Assembly (NCBI RefSeq): GCF_001692325.1
Contig: NZ_LXKN01000046.1
Location: 62,001-126,000, forward strand
Origin: Rhizobium sp. AC27/96
Lineage (GTDB): Bacteria; Pseudomonadota; Alphaproteobacteria; Rhizobiales; Rhizobiaceae
Direction of reading: 5' to 3'
Length of the DNA: 64,000 bases
Shown here in pieces: positions 45,319-54,334 of this stretch (its first letter is position 1; each line of letters starts with the position of its first letter). The position numbers and the translations under genes are program-made. The notes under the pieces are model-generated. The model saw only the letters and a list, made by a program, of their open reading frames with translations. It did no database searches and was not told where the DNA came from.

Positions 45319-46680
45319 TTACTTGATGGCGTCCCAGGACTTCTGGATGCCGTCGGCAACATCCTGTGCGGACTTGCCGCCGACGAAGTCCACCATGCCT
45401 GTCCAGAACGAACCGGCGCCGATCTTGCCCGGCATCAGGTCAGACCCGTCGAAGCGGAACGTGGTCGCGGAGGTCAGAAGTGCACCTTCCTTGCGCAGCG
45501 TATCGTTGGCATAGGCGGCCGTGTTGACACCCTTGTACGGCGTCAGGAAGCCGGACTGCGCCATCCAGACTTCCTGGGCGATCGGCGTCTGCAGGAACTG
45601 GATGAAGGCGCGAGCGGCCTTCGAGTCCTTGGTGATGGTCGCAAGCGTACCAGCACCTTCGACCGGCTTGCCGAGTTCAGGATGTGCGGCATAGGGCGGG
45701 AAGTAGAAGAAGTCCGCATCCTGGCCGAGCTTGGTGCCGTCCGGGAAGAAGGACGGGATGAAGGATGCCTGCTTGTGCAGGTAGCACTTCGGCGGCACCG
45801 AGAAGAGACCCTTCGGGCTGTCGCGGAAGTCCGTGGAAGCAACCGCTGCGACGCCACCGGCGACGTATTTCGGATTCTTCGCGAACGTGCCGAATGCCTC
45901 GATTGCGGCGACGACCTTCGGGTCGTTGAACTTCAACGTGTTGTCGACCCAGTGATCATAATCCTGCGGTGAGTTCAGGCGCAGCATCAGATCTTCGACC
46001 CAGTCGGTTGCCGGCCAGCCGGTGGCACCACCGGAACCGAGACCGATGCACCAGGGGGTGCCGCCATCCTTGACGATCTGGTCGGAAAGCTTGAGCAGGT
46101 CCTCCATCGTGGTGGGAACCTTGTAGCCGGCTTCTTCGAAGTTCTCCGGTACATACCAGACCAGCGACTTCAGGTCGGCCTTATAAGGGAAGGCGTAGAA
46201 GGCATCCTTGCCGTCCTTGCCCTTGTAGGTGCCATAACCGACCCAGCTGTCGCCGGCGCCGTAATTGGTCTTGACCCAGGAGGCCAGGTCATCGCCGAGC
46301 GGCGTCAGATAGCCCTTGCTGGCGAGATTGGCGAGAAGACCCGGCTGCGGCAGGATGGCGACGTTCGGCGGCGAGCCGGCCTGCGTGTCGATAACGATCT
46401 GCTGCTCGTAATTTTCCGAGGACGAATATTTGGCGTTCACGCCCGTCGCTTCGGTGAAATAGTTGAGGACGCTGGTAAAGAGCGCTTCGTCTTCGCCGCG
46501 CCAGGGGCCGAAAATGGTGAGCGTCTCACCCTTCAGGTCCGTATGAGCGGCCTTGAAGTCGTCATAGCTCCTCCAATTGAACTTGGCATCCTGGCCGGGC
46601 TGGAACTTCAGATCGGCAGCAATCGCCGTGCCTGCCATCAAAGCGGCGGCGGCAACGGTCATCAAAAACAACTTCTTCAT
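45319..46680 (-). CDS. aglE: Alpha-glucoside-binding protein AglE
   Basis: A 453-residue periplasmic binding protein of the SBP_bac_1 family with a clear Sec signal peptide (MKKLFLMTVAAAALMAGTAIA-AD). The mature part shows SYDDFKAAHTDLKGETLTIFGPWRGEDEALF, NYEQQIVIDTQAGSPPNVAILPQPG and the Trp-rich C-terminal segments common in sugar-binding proteins. It is the receptor of the AglEFGK importer and the first gene of the operon. Its promoter region has LacI-type boxes, so expression should be induced by alpha-glucosides through the divergent AglR. Glucoside specificity is inferred from synteny. Confidence 0.94.
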   Translation of the reverse strand: MKKLFLMTVAAAALMAGTAIAADLKFQPGQDAKFNWRSYDDFKAAHTDLKGETLTIFGPWRGEDEALFTSVLNYFTEATGVNAKYSSSENYEQQIVIDTQAGSPPNVAILPQPGLLANLASKGYLTPLGDDLASWVKTNYGAGDSWVGYGTYKGKDGKDAFYAFPYKADLKSLVWYVPENFEEAGYKVPTTMEDLLKLSDQIVKDGGTPWCIGLGSGGATGWPATDWVEDLMLRLNSPQDYDHWVDNTLKFNDPKVVAAIEAFGTFAKNPKYVAGGVAAVASTDFRDSPKGLFSVPPKCYLHKQASFIPSFFPDGTKLGQDADFFYFPPYAAHPELGKPVEGAGTLATITKDSKAARAFIQFLQTPIAQEVWMAQSGFLTPYKGVNTAAYANDTLRKEGALLTSATTFRFDGSDLMPGKIGAGSFWTGMVDFVGGKSAQDVADGIQKSWDAIK

Positions 46681-46748
46681 GTGGTTGTCCTCCCAAACAT
46701 AAAACCCACGAGCCGAAACACGATATCGTGCTGCGCGCTCCGTTCCTC

Positions 46749-46758
46749 AAAGCGCTTT
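46749..46758. promoter_or_regulatory. LacI-family (AglR) operator near aglE
   Basis: AAAGCGCTTT, a perfect 10-bp palindrome with the central CG of LacI/GalR operators, lies 69 bp upstream of the aglE start. A second identical copy lies at 46913-46922, 164 bp away. Assignment to AglR is by position and family. Confidence 0.8.
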
Positions 46759-46912
46759 GGCTACCTTCTCTCATCCATTGAGGACAGGAGAAAGTCAAGC
46801 GATTTTCAGATTTCGGCCCGTATACACGGAAAATCTCGCATTGCAGCATAAAATAACCGCCAATATTTTCGCCAATCGTCTTGTCTCACGCGCTCCGCCT
46901 GCTACATAATTG

Positions 46913-46922
46913 AAAGCGCTTT
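46913..46922. promoter_or_regulatory. LacI-family (AglR) operator near aglR
   Basis: Second perfect AAAGCGCTTT, 69 bp upstream of the aglR GTG start. The pair is symmetric: each copy is about 69 bp from its gene's start, as for a regulator acting on a divergent promoter and on itself, possibly by looping. Confidence 0.8.
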
Positions 46923-46990
46923 GGAAGCCGTGGACGTTTCGGGAGGTTACGTTGGCATCTTAGCGGCAGGAGTTGGAGGAGCCGAAATTC

Positions 46991-48016
46991 GTGAATCTGA
47001 AACAGCTATCGCAAATGCTGGGGCTGTCGCAGACGACAGTCAGCCGGGCATTGAACGGATATCCGGAGGTCAATCGCGAGACGCGCGAGCGCGTCCTCAA
47101 AGCGGTTCGGGAAACCGGCTATCGGCCCAATAAGGCGGCGCAGAGGCTCGCGACCGGCAAGGCGGGCTCGATCGGACTTGTCATGCCGACCTCACCCGGC
47201 AATTCGTCCGACGTGCATTTCAGCGAATTCCTGACCGGGCTCGGCGAAGAGGCCTTGCGGCATGATTTCCATTTCGTGCTGACGCCGGCAGATCCGAACG
47301 ACGAAGTCGGCGCCTTGAGACGGCTGGCGGCGAGCGGCAATGTCGATGCCCTATTCGTCAACTATCTGCGCGGCCACGATCCGCGTCTGGAGATGCTGAA
47401 GACGCTCTCCATCCCCTTCCTCGTGCATGGGCGCTCCATCGGCTCGGAGCCGGACTACCCCTATCTCGACATCGACAACGAGGCCGCCTTCTACGATGCC
47501 ACGAAGCTGTTGCTGCAGCTTGGGCACAAGCGCTTCGCGCTGCTGAACGGCCTGGTCTATCTCGATTTCGCCATCCGCCGGAAGAACGGTGTCGAGGCGG
47601 CACTTGCCGAACGGGGCCTGACGCTGGATGAGGCCTGTGTCAGCCACACGGCCATGACGGACGAACAAGGCCTTCTCGTCATGGAGCGCCTCCTGCAGAT
47701 GGAGCAGCGTCCAACCGCTATCCTCTGTTCCAGTACCGTGCTGGCGCTCGGCGCAGTGCGTGCCATCAACCAGGCAAAGCTCAAGCTGGGCGAAGACATC
47801 TCGCTGATCGCCCATGACGACGTGCTGACTTTGCTGAAGCCGGAAAATTTCACCGTACCGCTGACGACGACGCGCTCATCGCTGCGTGCCGCCGGCAACC
47901 GGATTGCCGAACGGCTGATCGGCGAGATCAAGCATAGCGACGAGTTTCCATCGCAGGAGCTCTGGAAGACGGAGCTGATCGTCCGCGCCTCGACCGGCGT
48001 CGCGCCGGACGCTTGA
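46991..48016 (+). CDS. aglR: LacI-family regulator of the agl operon (AglR)
   Basis: A 341-residue LacI/GalR-type protein. The N-terminal helix-turn-helix is NLKQLSQMLGLSQTTVSRALNGYPEVNRETRERVLKAVRETGYRPN, with the hinge helix, then a periplasmic-binding-protein-like sensor. It is divergent from aglE, as in Sinorhizobium aglR. A GTG at 46991 with GGAGGAG 9 bases upstream is preferred over TTG at 46973, which has no properly spaced site. The ligand is expected to be an alpha-glucoside or a derived sugar. Confidence 0.92.
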   Translation: MNLKQLSQMLGLSQTTVSRALNGYPEVNRETRERVLKAVRETGYRPNKAAQRLATGKAGSIGLVMPTSPGNSSDVHFSEFLTGLGEEALRHDFHFVLTPADPNDEVGALRRLAASGNVDALFVNYLRGHDPRLEMLKTLSIPFLVHGRSIGSEPDYPYLDIDNEAAFYDATKLLLQLGHKRFALLNGLVYLDFAIRRKNGVEAALAERGLTLDEACVSHTAMTDEQGLLVMERLLQMEQRPTAILCSSTVLALGAVRAINQAKLKLGEDISLIAHDDVLTLLKPENFTVPLTTTRSSLRAAGNRIAERLIGEIKHSDEFPSQELWKTELIVRASTGVAPDA

Positions 48017-48073
48017 GGTCGGCTTATAGCGGTCAAGCGTTTCACGGAAATACCTAACCGCTCTCAGCTGTTG

Positions 48074-48129
48074 TTTTTACGCAACTCCAGACGGAAAACC
48101 GCTGCACACTTTTCCTGGAATTGCTCTAG
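48074..48129 (-). repeat. Dispersed rhizobial repeat, copy 3 (left half only)
   Basis: In reverse orientation it matches the first half of copies 1 and 2 (CCAGGAAAAGTGTGCAGCGG and the flanking part) with a few differences. The right half is missing. The folD stop codon TAG lies at its border, just as the exporter stop codon lies at the border of copy 1. Confidence 0.8.
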
Positions 48130-49025
48130 AACTTCGGTGGCTGTTTTCCCGCGGTGCGATGAGCGGCAATGACGGTATTGGCCATAAGCATGGCAATGGT
48201 CATCGGTCCGACACCGCCCGGAACCGGCGTGATGGCAGCGGCAACGTCAGAGGCTTCGGCATAGGCGACATCGCCCACCAGCCGGCTCTTGCCCTCGCCC
48301 CGCTCCGGTGCCGCAATGCGGTTGATGCCGACATCGATAACAGTCGCGCCTGGCTTGATCCAGTCAGCCTTGACCATCTCTGGACGTCCCACAGCCGCCA
48401 CCAGAATGTCTGCACCGCGCGAGACCGAGGCCAGATCCTTCGTCCTCGAATGCGCCGTCGTCACTGTCGCATTGGCATTCAGCAGCAATTGCGCCATCGG
48501 CTTGCCGAACAGGTTGGAACGGCCGATGACCACGGCGTTCAGTCCCGACAGGTCGTCGCCATGGATACGGCGCACCAGAAGCATGGCGCCGGCCGGCGTG
48601 CAGGAGATCAGCCCGGTCTCGAGATCGCCGGTTGCCAGCTTCCCGGCATTGACGACATGCAATCCATCGACATCCTTGTCCGGCCGGATCGACTGGATGA
48701 TTGGATCGGAATCCAGATGTTTCGGCAGCGGCAGCTGCACCAGAATGCCGTGGATGGACGGATCTTCGTTCAGCGATGCCACGAGGCTTGCAAGCGCTTC
48801 CTGGGTCGTCTCGGCCGGCAGCGTGTGCTGCACCGATTTGAAGCCGCATTCCTTGGCCATCTTGCTCTTGGAATTCACATAGGCGTGGCTGGCCGGATCG
48901 TCGCCGACGATGACGACCGCAAGCCCGGTCTTCACGCCGGTCTCCGTCTCAAGCCCTGCCGCCGCCACCTTCACAGCCTCGATCACCGAAGCCGCTGCAA
49001 CCTTGCCGTCGATCACTGTCGTCAC
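48126..49025 (-). CDS. folD: Bifunctional methylene-THF dehydrogenase/methenyl-THF cyclohydrolase
   Basis: A 299-residue enzyme with the FolD patterns: Y-x3-K in AYVNSKSKMAKECG (catalytic Lys), the VQLPLPKHLD loop, the NADP-binding VVIGRSNLFGKPMAQLLL, and the C-terminal PVPGGVGPMTIAMLM. It interconverts 5,10-methylene- and 10-formyl-tetrahydrofolate. A GTG start at 49025 is used, with GGAGAG 6 bases before it. Its stop codon is shared with the edge of repeat copy 3. No one-carbon genes are adjacent, which is common for folD. Confidence 0.95.
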   Translation of the reverse strand: MTTVIDGKVAAASVIEAVKVAAAGLETETGVKTGLAVVIVGDDPASHAYVNSKSKMAKECGFKSVQHTLPAETTQEALASLVASLNEDPSIHGILVQLPLPKHLDSDPIIQSIRPDKDVDGLHVVNAGKLATGDLETGLISCTPAGAMLLVRRIHGDDLSGLNAVVIGRSNLFGKPMAQLLLNANATVTTAHSRTKDLASVSRGADILVAAVGRPEMVKADWIKPGATVIDVGINRIAAPERGEGKSRLVGDVAYAEASDVAAAITPVPGGVGPMTIAMLMANTVIAAHRTAGKQPPKF

Positions 49026-49142
49026 GATGGTCTCTCCGATATGAACTCGGCGCCAATCTACAAATCATCGGCGCGCTGGAATTGCCTGCCAACGCCCTAT
49101 GGTGTCTGAAAGCGGTAATTGCAAGGAGAAACGGCGGCCGGA

Positions 49143-51071
49143 TCAATCGATCCCGGCATGCCTGCGAGCCGCATATGTCTGGACTTTGGCACGCAGCAGC
49201 GCCAGCTCTTCCTGAATGCCCGCCCATTCATCGAGACTGACCGGTCGGGCTTCGATATCCGTAACAGCGACCGCGGCCGGATCATGAGAGGGATCGGGGA
49301 GCACCGTAGATGCCGGCTCGATAAGATCAGGGAAAACGGGATCGCGTACGCCGGTTTCCTCGACCTCATGGTCTTCCGCTGACGTGACGTCATCCCGCGA
49401 TTTTCGCAGGAAGATCACGCAGAGCGACAGGCCGAGACCGGCCAGAAAGCCGATCGCCTGATTGCCGGCGAGATTGTCGTCAAGCGGCGCGACGGCCGCG
49501 ACGGCCTGCGAAATCACCGTCATCGGCGGCTTGGCTTCCGGCGGAGCGAAAACGGCGCTTTGCTGGTCGGCCTCAAAGCGAGCTTGCGCGGCGGCAACTG
49601 CCTCCTGCAATTGCGTAAGATGGGCGATGTCGACATCGACGCCCTTCTGACTGAGCGCGGTCATGCGCGCGGAAAGCGCGTCCTGCTGCGCAAGAGCGGC
49701 TTTCAACGCCGCATCGCTGCTGACGACAAGCCGCTGCAGCTGGCTACGGATACCAGCGGCAAGATCATTCACTGTCGCCTGCTGTGCGAGCAGGCGCGGA
49801 TGGCGCGGGCCGAGCTGGATCGCAAGCTGGGCGAGCTGCGCCTTGGCGGCGCTGTAGCGGCTGCGAATATCATCGAGGCCAGCTGCGGCCAGATCCGGTG
49901 GCAATGCACCGCTCATCAGGGAAGCGGGCGTTGCGGCTTTCGCTGCCGAGACATTGGCTCTGGCGCTACGCACCGCCAGTTCCGCCGCCTTGATGTCATT
50001 ATCCAGCTGCTGACGCTGCTGTTGAAGAGCCACGGCCGCCGTTATCTTGTCTTCGCCATACTGAGCCTTGAAACTGGCAAGTGCGGCCGAGGCGCGATCA
50101 AGCTCCTTGCGGCTGCGATCGACCGCTGTGCCGCCTGCGCCGGATGCTCCGGCGGCCTGCACGACCGCCGCATCATAGATGGCGGCGACGGCCAGACGAT
50201 TGGCGACTTCAGCGGATAGAAGCGGATCACCCGACGTGACGGACAGCCGCAAGAGGCCGGTCGCATCGTCAATACCGACGGCTACGCCTTTGCGAAGAGC
50301 CGCCTGCGCCCGCGAAGGCGCGTCCGAGGCATTGCCGCTGCCGGACAGAAGCTCGATGGCAACACCAAGGGCGCCGGCACGGCTCCCGCTGAATTCCGGG
50401 TTTCGATCCAGCTTCAACCTGGCGACGACATCCGAGAGCGTGGCCGGGGCGACCACACGCTTTGCCGCGACATCCAGCACCGCCTGGCGCGCCCCGCCCT
50501 CGCCTTCGGCATGAAGGAAAGCCTGCGACATGTAAAGCGGCGGCGAGGCAAGCATTGTCGGGATGGCCGCTCCCACCAGTGCCGTCGCGATGACAAAGCC
50601 GAGGGAACGGAGACTCAAAGACCAATTACGGGATCGGGATGAAGGCTCGGGCAAGGCCGGTTCGGCGATGTACTCGAAAGGCTCGGCTCCACCATCAAGC
50701 AGATCGGGCACAAACTCCAGCAGATCGGAGACAGGCTCCAAGGGCTGCTTGCCAGCCGGCTCATGCTCGGCGTAGCGGCGGCTGAGGATGCTGCCGACAT
50801 GCTCGGCCAATGGCTGGGCCGGCGGTGCTTCTTCCGGCGCGGGCGCTCTTCCACCCGACACCGGATAGGGATCGCCATCCAGCCTTCTGCGCAGGAGCGC
50901 CCGCAACTGCGCATCACGCGGATCGTCGGAATTGGCAGCGCGCAGATCAGTGCGGCTGCGAAAGCTATCGTCTTCGAGATGAGCGGAATTATGTCGGCCT
51001 GGCCCATGCGAAGCCTGCTGGGCTTCTGCATCGTCAGGGTAGAATCCGGTCCTGGCTTTGCTTTCGTACAT
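49143..51071 (-). CDS. Wzz/GumC-like polysaccharide chain-length protein
   Basis: A 642-residue inner-membrane protein. Residues 1-150 are hydrophilic and acidic, unusual for the family, then a membrane helix at about 165-187 and a long periplasmic region with coiled-coil stretches (SRKELDRASAALASFKAQYG, AAKAQLAQLAIQLGPRHPRL) of polysaccharide co-polymerases. A second helix (NLAGNQAIGFLAGLGLSLCVIFL) is near residue 540, and about 90 residues follow. There is no C-terminal BY-kinase domain. Such proteins set chain length and support export of exopolysaccharide. It is upstream of folD on the same strand and downstream of the glycosyltransferase gene, with which it probably works. Confidence 0.8.
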   Translation of the reverse strand: MYESKARTGFYPDDAEAQQASHGPGRHNSAHLEDDSFRSRTDLRAANSDDPRDAQLRALLRRRLDGDPYPVSGGRAPAPEEAPPAQPLAEHVGSILSRRYAEHEPAGKQPLEPVSDLLEFVPDLLDGGAEPFEYIAEPALPEPSSRSRNWSLSLRSLGFVIATALVGAAIPTMLASPPLYMSQAFLHAEGEGGARQAVLDVAAKRVVAPATLSDVVARLKLDRNPEFSGSRAGALGVAIELLSGSGNASDAPSRAQAALRKGVAVGIDDATGLLRLSVTSGDPLLSAEVANRLAVAAIYDAAVVQAAGASGAGGTAVDRSRKELDRASAALASFKAQYGEDKITAAVALQQQRQQLDNDIKAAELAVRSARANVSAAKAATPASLMSGALPPDLAAAGLDDIRSRYSAAKAQLAQLAIQLGPRHPRLLAQQATVNDLAAGIRSQLQRLVVSSDAALKAALAQQDALSARMTALSQKGVDVDIAHLTQLQEAVAAAQARFEADQQSAVFAPPEAKPPMTVISQAVAAVAPLDDNLAGNQAIGFLAGLGLSLCVIFLRKSRDDVTSAEDHEVEETGVRDPVFPDLIEPASTVLPDPSHDPAAVAVTDIEARPVSLDEWAGIQEELALLRAKVQTYAARRHAGID

Positions 51072-51171
51072 GGCGGGTCATCTCGGACGCATGGTCGCAA
51101 GACCAGTGCAAATAGTTAACCCACTCTAAACTTTCATGCCAAAGAAAGAGTTAACGCCATGCCCGCAATTA

Positions 51172-52074
51172 TCAACTTGCTAATTTATCCGGCGGCATGA
51201 GCCGAGGCCGCGTGTGCTGTGTCTCCACCCGACCGATCCGCTGCTTGCGGCCGAACTGATGCCTGATAACCTGGTAAAGGAAGATCGGCACGCCCAACAT
51301 ATAACGCCGCCACAACCTGCCCGGCTCCAGGACCAGGCGGAACAGCCACTCGCTGCGCATTGCGCGCACCAGTGCCGGAGCGCGCGGTACAGTGCCCGAG
51401 ATGAAATCGAACAGGGCACCCACCGTCAGGACCAGCCGTGCATGCTGGGGGCCGACATGTTCAGCAACCCATTTTTCCTGCAACGGCGTGCCCATGCCGA
51501 CGATCAGCACGTCTATCTTCTGCCGGCTGATCTCGGCTGTTATCGCATTGCTGCGAGCCGGATTGAAAAAGCCGTCGGAGACAACGACGAATTCATGCCA
51601 CGGCGTGTGCTGTCGAAGCTTTTCCGCAGCCTTCTCCACAACGGAGCGACGGCCACCCAAAAGGCCAATGCGTTTCGGCCGTTCCATGAAGGTGAGCAGC
51701 GCCGGGACGAAATCCGTACCGTTCAAATTGGCGGGAAAGGATTCTCCGTGAGCGACGCGCGACGCAATATCGAGACCGACCCCATCGGGCAGGACGAGGT
51801 TGCGCTCCAGAACCTCACGGTAGCTCTCGTCGCGCAACATCATCAACATGTTGTGCGCATTGACGAAGGAGATCGATGTCTGTCCGACCGGCAAGGATGC
51901 AAGCTCGTTGACGAAGGTCAGCGCATCCTCCCAATCGAGATCGCAGACCGGAAGATCGAAGATCATACGGCGTGACGCTACGACAGCAAAATCAGCAACC
52001 TGGTTCAATCCAACAACCTCCTGCCGGCCTCGCCAAGATGACTGAGGCCGACGTTCTAGGCTTTGCCTATTCAT
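51172..52074 (-). CDS. WecG/TagA/CpsF-family glycosyltransferase
   Basis: A 300-residue glycosyltransferase of family GT26. Seen: FVNAHNMLMMLRDESYREVLERNLVLPDGVGLDIA, the DxD-less catalytic segment LNGTDFVPALL, GLLGGR, and the C-terminal VGMGTPLQEKWVAEH with WLFRLVLEPGRLWRRYMLG. It transfers a sugar to a lipid-linked intermediate at the cytoplasmic face. The neighbouring chain-length-like protein suggests an exopolysaccharide pathway. The start is uncertain: ATG at 52074 has no clear ribosome site, while an in-frame TTG at 52008 has AGGAGG 8 bases upstream. Confidence 0.9.
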   Translation of the reverse strand: MNRQSLERRPQSSWRGRQEVVGLNQVADFAVVASRRMIFDLPVCDLDWEDALTFVNELASLPVGQTSISFVNAHNMLMMLRDESYREVLERNLVLPDGVGLDIASRVAHGESFPANLNGTDFVPALLTFMERPKRIGLLGGRRSVVEKAAEKLRQHTPWHEFVVVSDGFFNPARSNAITAEISRQKIDVLIVGMGTPLQEKWVAEHVGPQHARLVLTVGALFDFISGTVPRAPALVRAMRSEWLFRLVLEPGRLWRRYMLGVPIFLYQVIRHQFGRKQRIGRVETQHTRPRLMPPDKLAS

Positions 52075-52210
52075 CGCTCGTGCTGCGGCAATGATAAAAG
52101 CATCGCTGGGAGGTGTTTATAGCAAAGCAATCCCAACCTTCCGTTAGGATAAATCGCCGCAATTGCGTGAGTTCATCAAGGATTTGTTAAATATGCCGTC
52201 GCCGGAGCAT

Positions 52211-52738
52211 CTACTCCGCGGGAACCTTGTCCGTGGCCGAATCCTGCACGATCTTGACCGGCTTGACCGTTTTCTTGCCGACGGTTTCTCCGCCGTGCGT
52301 CTCTTCCTTGGAGAGATAGTCCAGCTGCTGGATCAGCACGTCGGCAACATAGTCGCCGCCAAGCCGTTCGTTCATCCGCTTTTTCAGATCGCTGCGAAAA
52401 GCGGCGACGTCGAAACTTTGCGTATGGGCGATATCGATCGCCTTGTTGCCGATGAGCAGTGAGAAGAGCTCGTCGGTCGTCAGCTCGGGCAATGGGATCT
52501 GAAGCGCATTGGCTTTGCCCTTCTCCATCATGAAGGAGATGCGCGTCAGGAAATAGCCGGTCACCTGGCCGTTGGCGATCACGGGAACATTGATCGATTC
52601 GCCCTTGACCAGTTCCTGCTGCGCCTTCTTAGCGTCATCAGGACTGACCGCGGGCGCCGTCGCCGTCTGCACCGAAAAATAGACCGAAGCCAATGTTACG
52701 GCGCAGACCCACAGGCCGGTGAGGACGAGCTTGATCAT
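52211..52738 (-). CDS. Hypothetical membrane-anchored protein of the flagellar cluster (175 aa)
   Basis: A 175-residue protein with an N-terminal hydrophobic stretch (MIKLVLTGLWVCAVTLASVYFSVQ) that is either a signal anchor or signal peptide. The rest is soluble, with an ALQIPLPELTTDELFSLLIGNKAIDIAHTQSFDVAAFRSDLKKRMNERLGG segment and a Lys/Thr-rich tail. I do not recognise a named family. Its start overlaps the stop of the gene upstream by 4 bases, so it is translated with the flagellar operon. The place and topology suggest a periplasmic accessory factor of the flagellum; this is inference. Confidence 0.7.
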   Translation of the reverse strand: MIKLVLTGLWVCAVTLASVYFSVQTATAPAVSPDDAKKAQQELVKGESINVPVIANGQVTGYFLTRISFMMEKGKANALQIPLPELTTDELFSLLIGNKAIDIAHTQSFDVAAFRSDLKKRMNERLGGDYVADVLIQQLDYLSKEETHGGETVGKKTVKPVKIVQDSATDKVPAE

Positions 52739-53103
52739 CCGGCCTCACGGACGCGGAATTGCTCCTGCGAATAGGTGCCGTCCGCATCGGCATTCTGCAC
52801 CGCATTCTTCAGAATGTCGGCGACGGCGCGAACCGCCTCAAGATGCGCTTCGACGCGACGCGCATTGAGCACCAGTTTCTTCTTCAGCCCGTGAAGCTGC
52901 TCGATGTGGGCGACGGCGAGATCCGCGGGATCGGTATCGCGAAACAGCATCGACAATTCGTAGAGGCAGCGGCTCTTGTGCGCGTTCGAGACCTTCAGAT
53001 CGAATTCCGGGTCGCTGCCGATCCGATTGTTCTCGTTGTCGATAATCATCTCCAGACGGCCAAGGACAGACTTGATCCGATAGTCCTGTGACATCACTTC
53101 CAT
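52735..53103 (-). CDS. Small flagellar-cluster protein, possibly FlgN-like (122 aa)
   Basis: A 122-residue helical, soluble protein. Its profile (LGRLEMIIDNENNRIGSDPEFDLKVSNAHKSRCLYELSMLF and HIEQLHGLKKKLVLNARRVEAHLEAVRAVADILKNAV) fits an export chaperone of the FlgN type, which guards FlgK and FlgL, both encoded in this cluster. Similarity is of pattern only. An internal ATG at 53094 is an alternative start. The gene overlaps the next by 4 bp and lies 13 bp after the rod-binding protein gene. Confidence 0.65.
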   Translation of the reverse strand: MEVMSQDYRIKSVLGRLEMIIDNENNRIGSDPEFDLKVSNAHKSRCLYELSMLFRDTDPADLAVAHIEQLHGLKKKLVLNARRVEAHLEAVRAVADILKNAVQNADADGTYSQEQFRVREAG

Positions 53104-53116
53104 GGTGCTACCTCGC

Positions 53117-53710
53117 TTATGCTTTCTGGGACGTCAGCGTATTCTGATTGGTAATGCTCGTGTCGCCATCGCTGGCGTCAGTCGCGGCAAGCGTCTTGCG
53201 CTGAAAATCCGTGACGGCGCTCAACGCCATCTTCTTGTCGTTCTCATTGGTCGCCGAGTTGATGGCGCCGGTATTGCGCATCTTGGTGACCTGTTCCTGA
53301 TACATCTTCTCGGCGATGCCGACGCCGCCATTCTTGGCGATCGTGTTGCCGAGCTGCTCGGCCATCATGCCTTTCCAGATCTCGCCTGCCGAACCCTTGC
53401 CATAGAGCGTTTCGCTGCTCGGCAGCATGTTCTTCACGAAGTTCTGCATCATCATGGCTTCGAACTTGCGATAGACCTGCGGCACTTTCGTCGGACTGCT
53501 ATGGGTGTTCGCATTGGCAAGGCCGGCCTGGGTCGCGGCGCTGTTCAGCGCACTGAAGGCGGCCCCGAAGCCGCTGCCGTTTTCGGCAAGGCTGGTGGCG
53601 GCGAAAGCAGCCTTGTTGGCGGCAAGCTTGGCCTGAGCCACCTCGACATCGGCCGGGTTGGCGGCCTTGACCACATCAAGCACCAAATCACTCGGAGGCG
53701 AAATAGCCAC
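53117..53710 (-). CDS. Flagellar rod-binding protein (FlgJ N-terminal-like)
   Basis: A 197-residue protein with the rod-binding domain of FlgJ: YRKFEAMMMQNFVKNMLPSSETLYGKGSAGEIWKGMMAEQLGNTIAKNGGVGIAEKMY. The muramidase domain found in enterobacterial FlgJ is absent, as in other alphaproteobacteria, where a separate enzyme opens the peptidoglycan; one such enzyme is encoded at 62974-63606. The GTG at 53710 with AAGGAG 8 bases upstream is the preferred start; the frame is open to 53806. Confidence 0.85.
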   Translation of the reverse strand: MAISPPSDLVLDVVKAANPADVEVAQAKLAANKAAFAATSLAENGSGFGAAFSALNSAATQAGLANANTHSSPTKVPQVYRKFEAMMMQNFVKNMLPSSETLYGKGSAGEIWKGMMAEQLGNTIAKNGGVGIAEKMYQEQVTKMRNTGAINSATNENDKKMALSAVTDFQRKTLAATDASDGDTSITNQNTLTSQKA

Positions 53711-53842
53711 GTCACGTCTCCTTCTGCTATCGCATTCCCCCGAAAATACGCGATGCAACGCTCGCGCCGGGGCATGTCGAATCAAACGGTCGGAGCGGGC
53801 AGGCAACCCAACGATGCACCTGCTGCTCCATGATCGTGACGA

Positions 53843-54262
53843 TTATGATTTTTGAACCTTGCTGGAGGCTGGCGTTGCGCCGGCAAAGCGCTGATCGATG
53901 ATATCGTAGACCGCATTATCGTCCGCTTCGCGCATTTCGAGCTCGCGGGCGTCCTTCATATGCTCTTCCAGCCGGTCGGCTTTGGTGCGTTCCTGCTGGA
54001 CCTTCATCTGAATCATCGTCTGGATGCCTTCCAGCTGCTGATCCCTGACCATCAGCCGGCCGTAGCGTTCGGCGTAATGAATGGAGAACGCCATGTGCAC
54101 GGGATCGGCCGAGCCGATCGCATCCATGACCCTTTCCATCGACGCCGTAACATCGGAGCGCTGACGGGTCGTCTCGCCAAGCTCGTTCTCGGCGATGCGC
54201 TCCAGATGTCGCTGCATCGCGACCAGGCGCTTCAATTTCTCGGAACGGCTTCTTTCCACCAT
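53843..54262 (-). CDS. FliJ-like coiled-coil protein (139 aa)
   Basis: A 139-residue, almost wholly helical and charged protein (KLKRLVAMQRHLERIAENELGETTRQ to QQERTKADRLEEHMKDARELEMREADD). Size, coiled-coil pattern and place right after fliR fit a FliJ-type export accessory, which binds the ATPase ring and the FlhA gate. The sequence is too diverged for certainty. About 70 bp separate it from fliR. Confidence 0.6.
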   Translation of the reverse strand: MVERSRSEKLKRLVAMQRHLERIAENELGETTRQRSDVTASMERVMDAIGSADPVHMAFSIHYAERYGRLMVRDQQLEGIQTMIQMKVQQERTKADRLEEHMKDARELEMREADDNAVYDIIDQRFAGATPASSKVQKS

Positions 54263-54334
54263 GGCCTACTCGCCCGCCATTCGAATCACCGCGACCGTCT
54301 CGGGACTATGCTTCATGGCTTTCCTGTTCATGGG

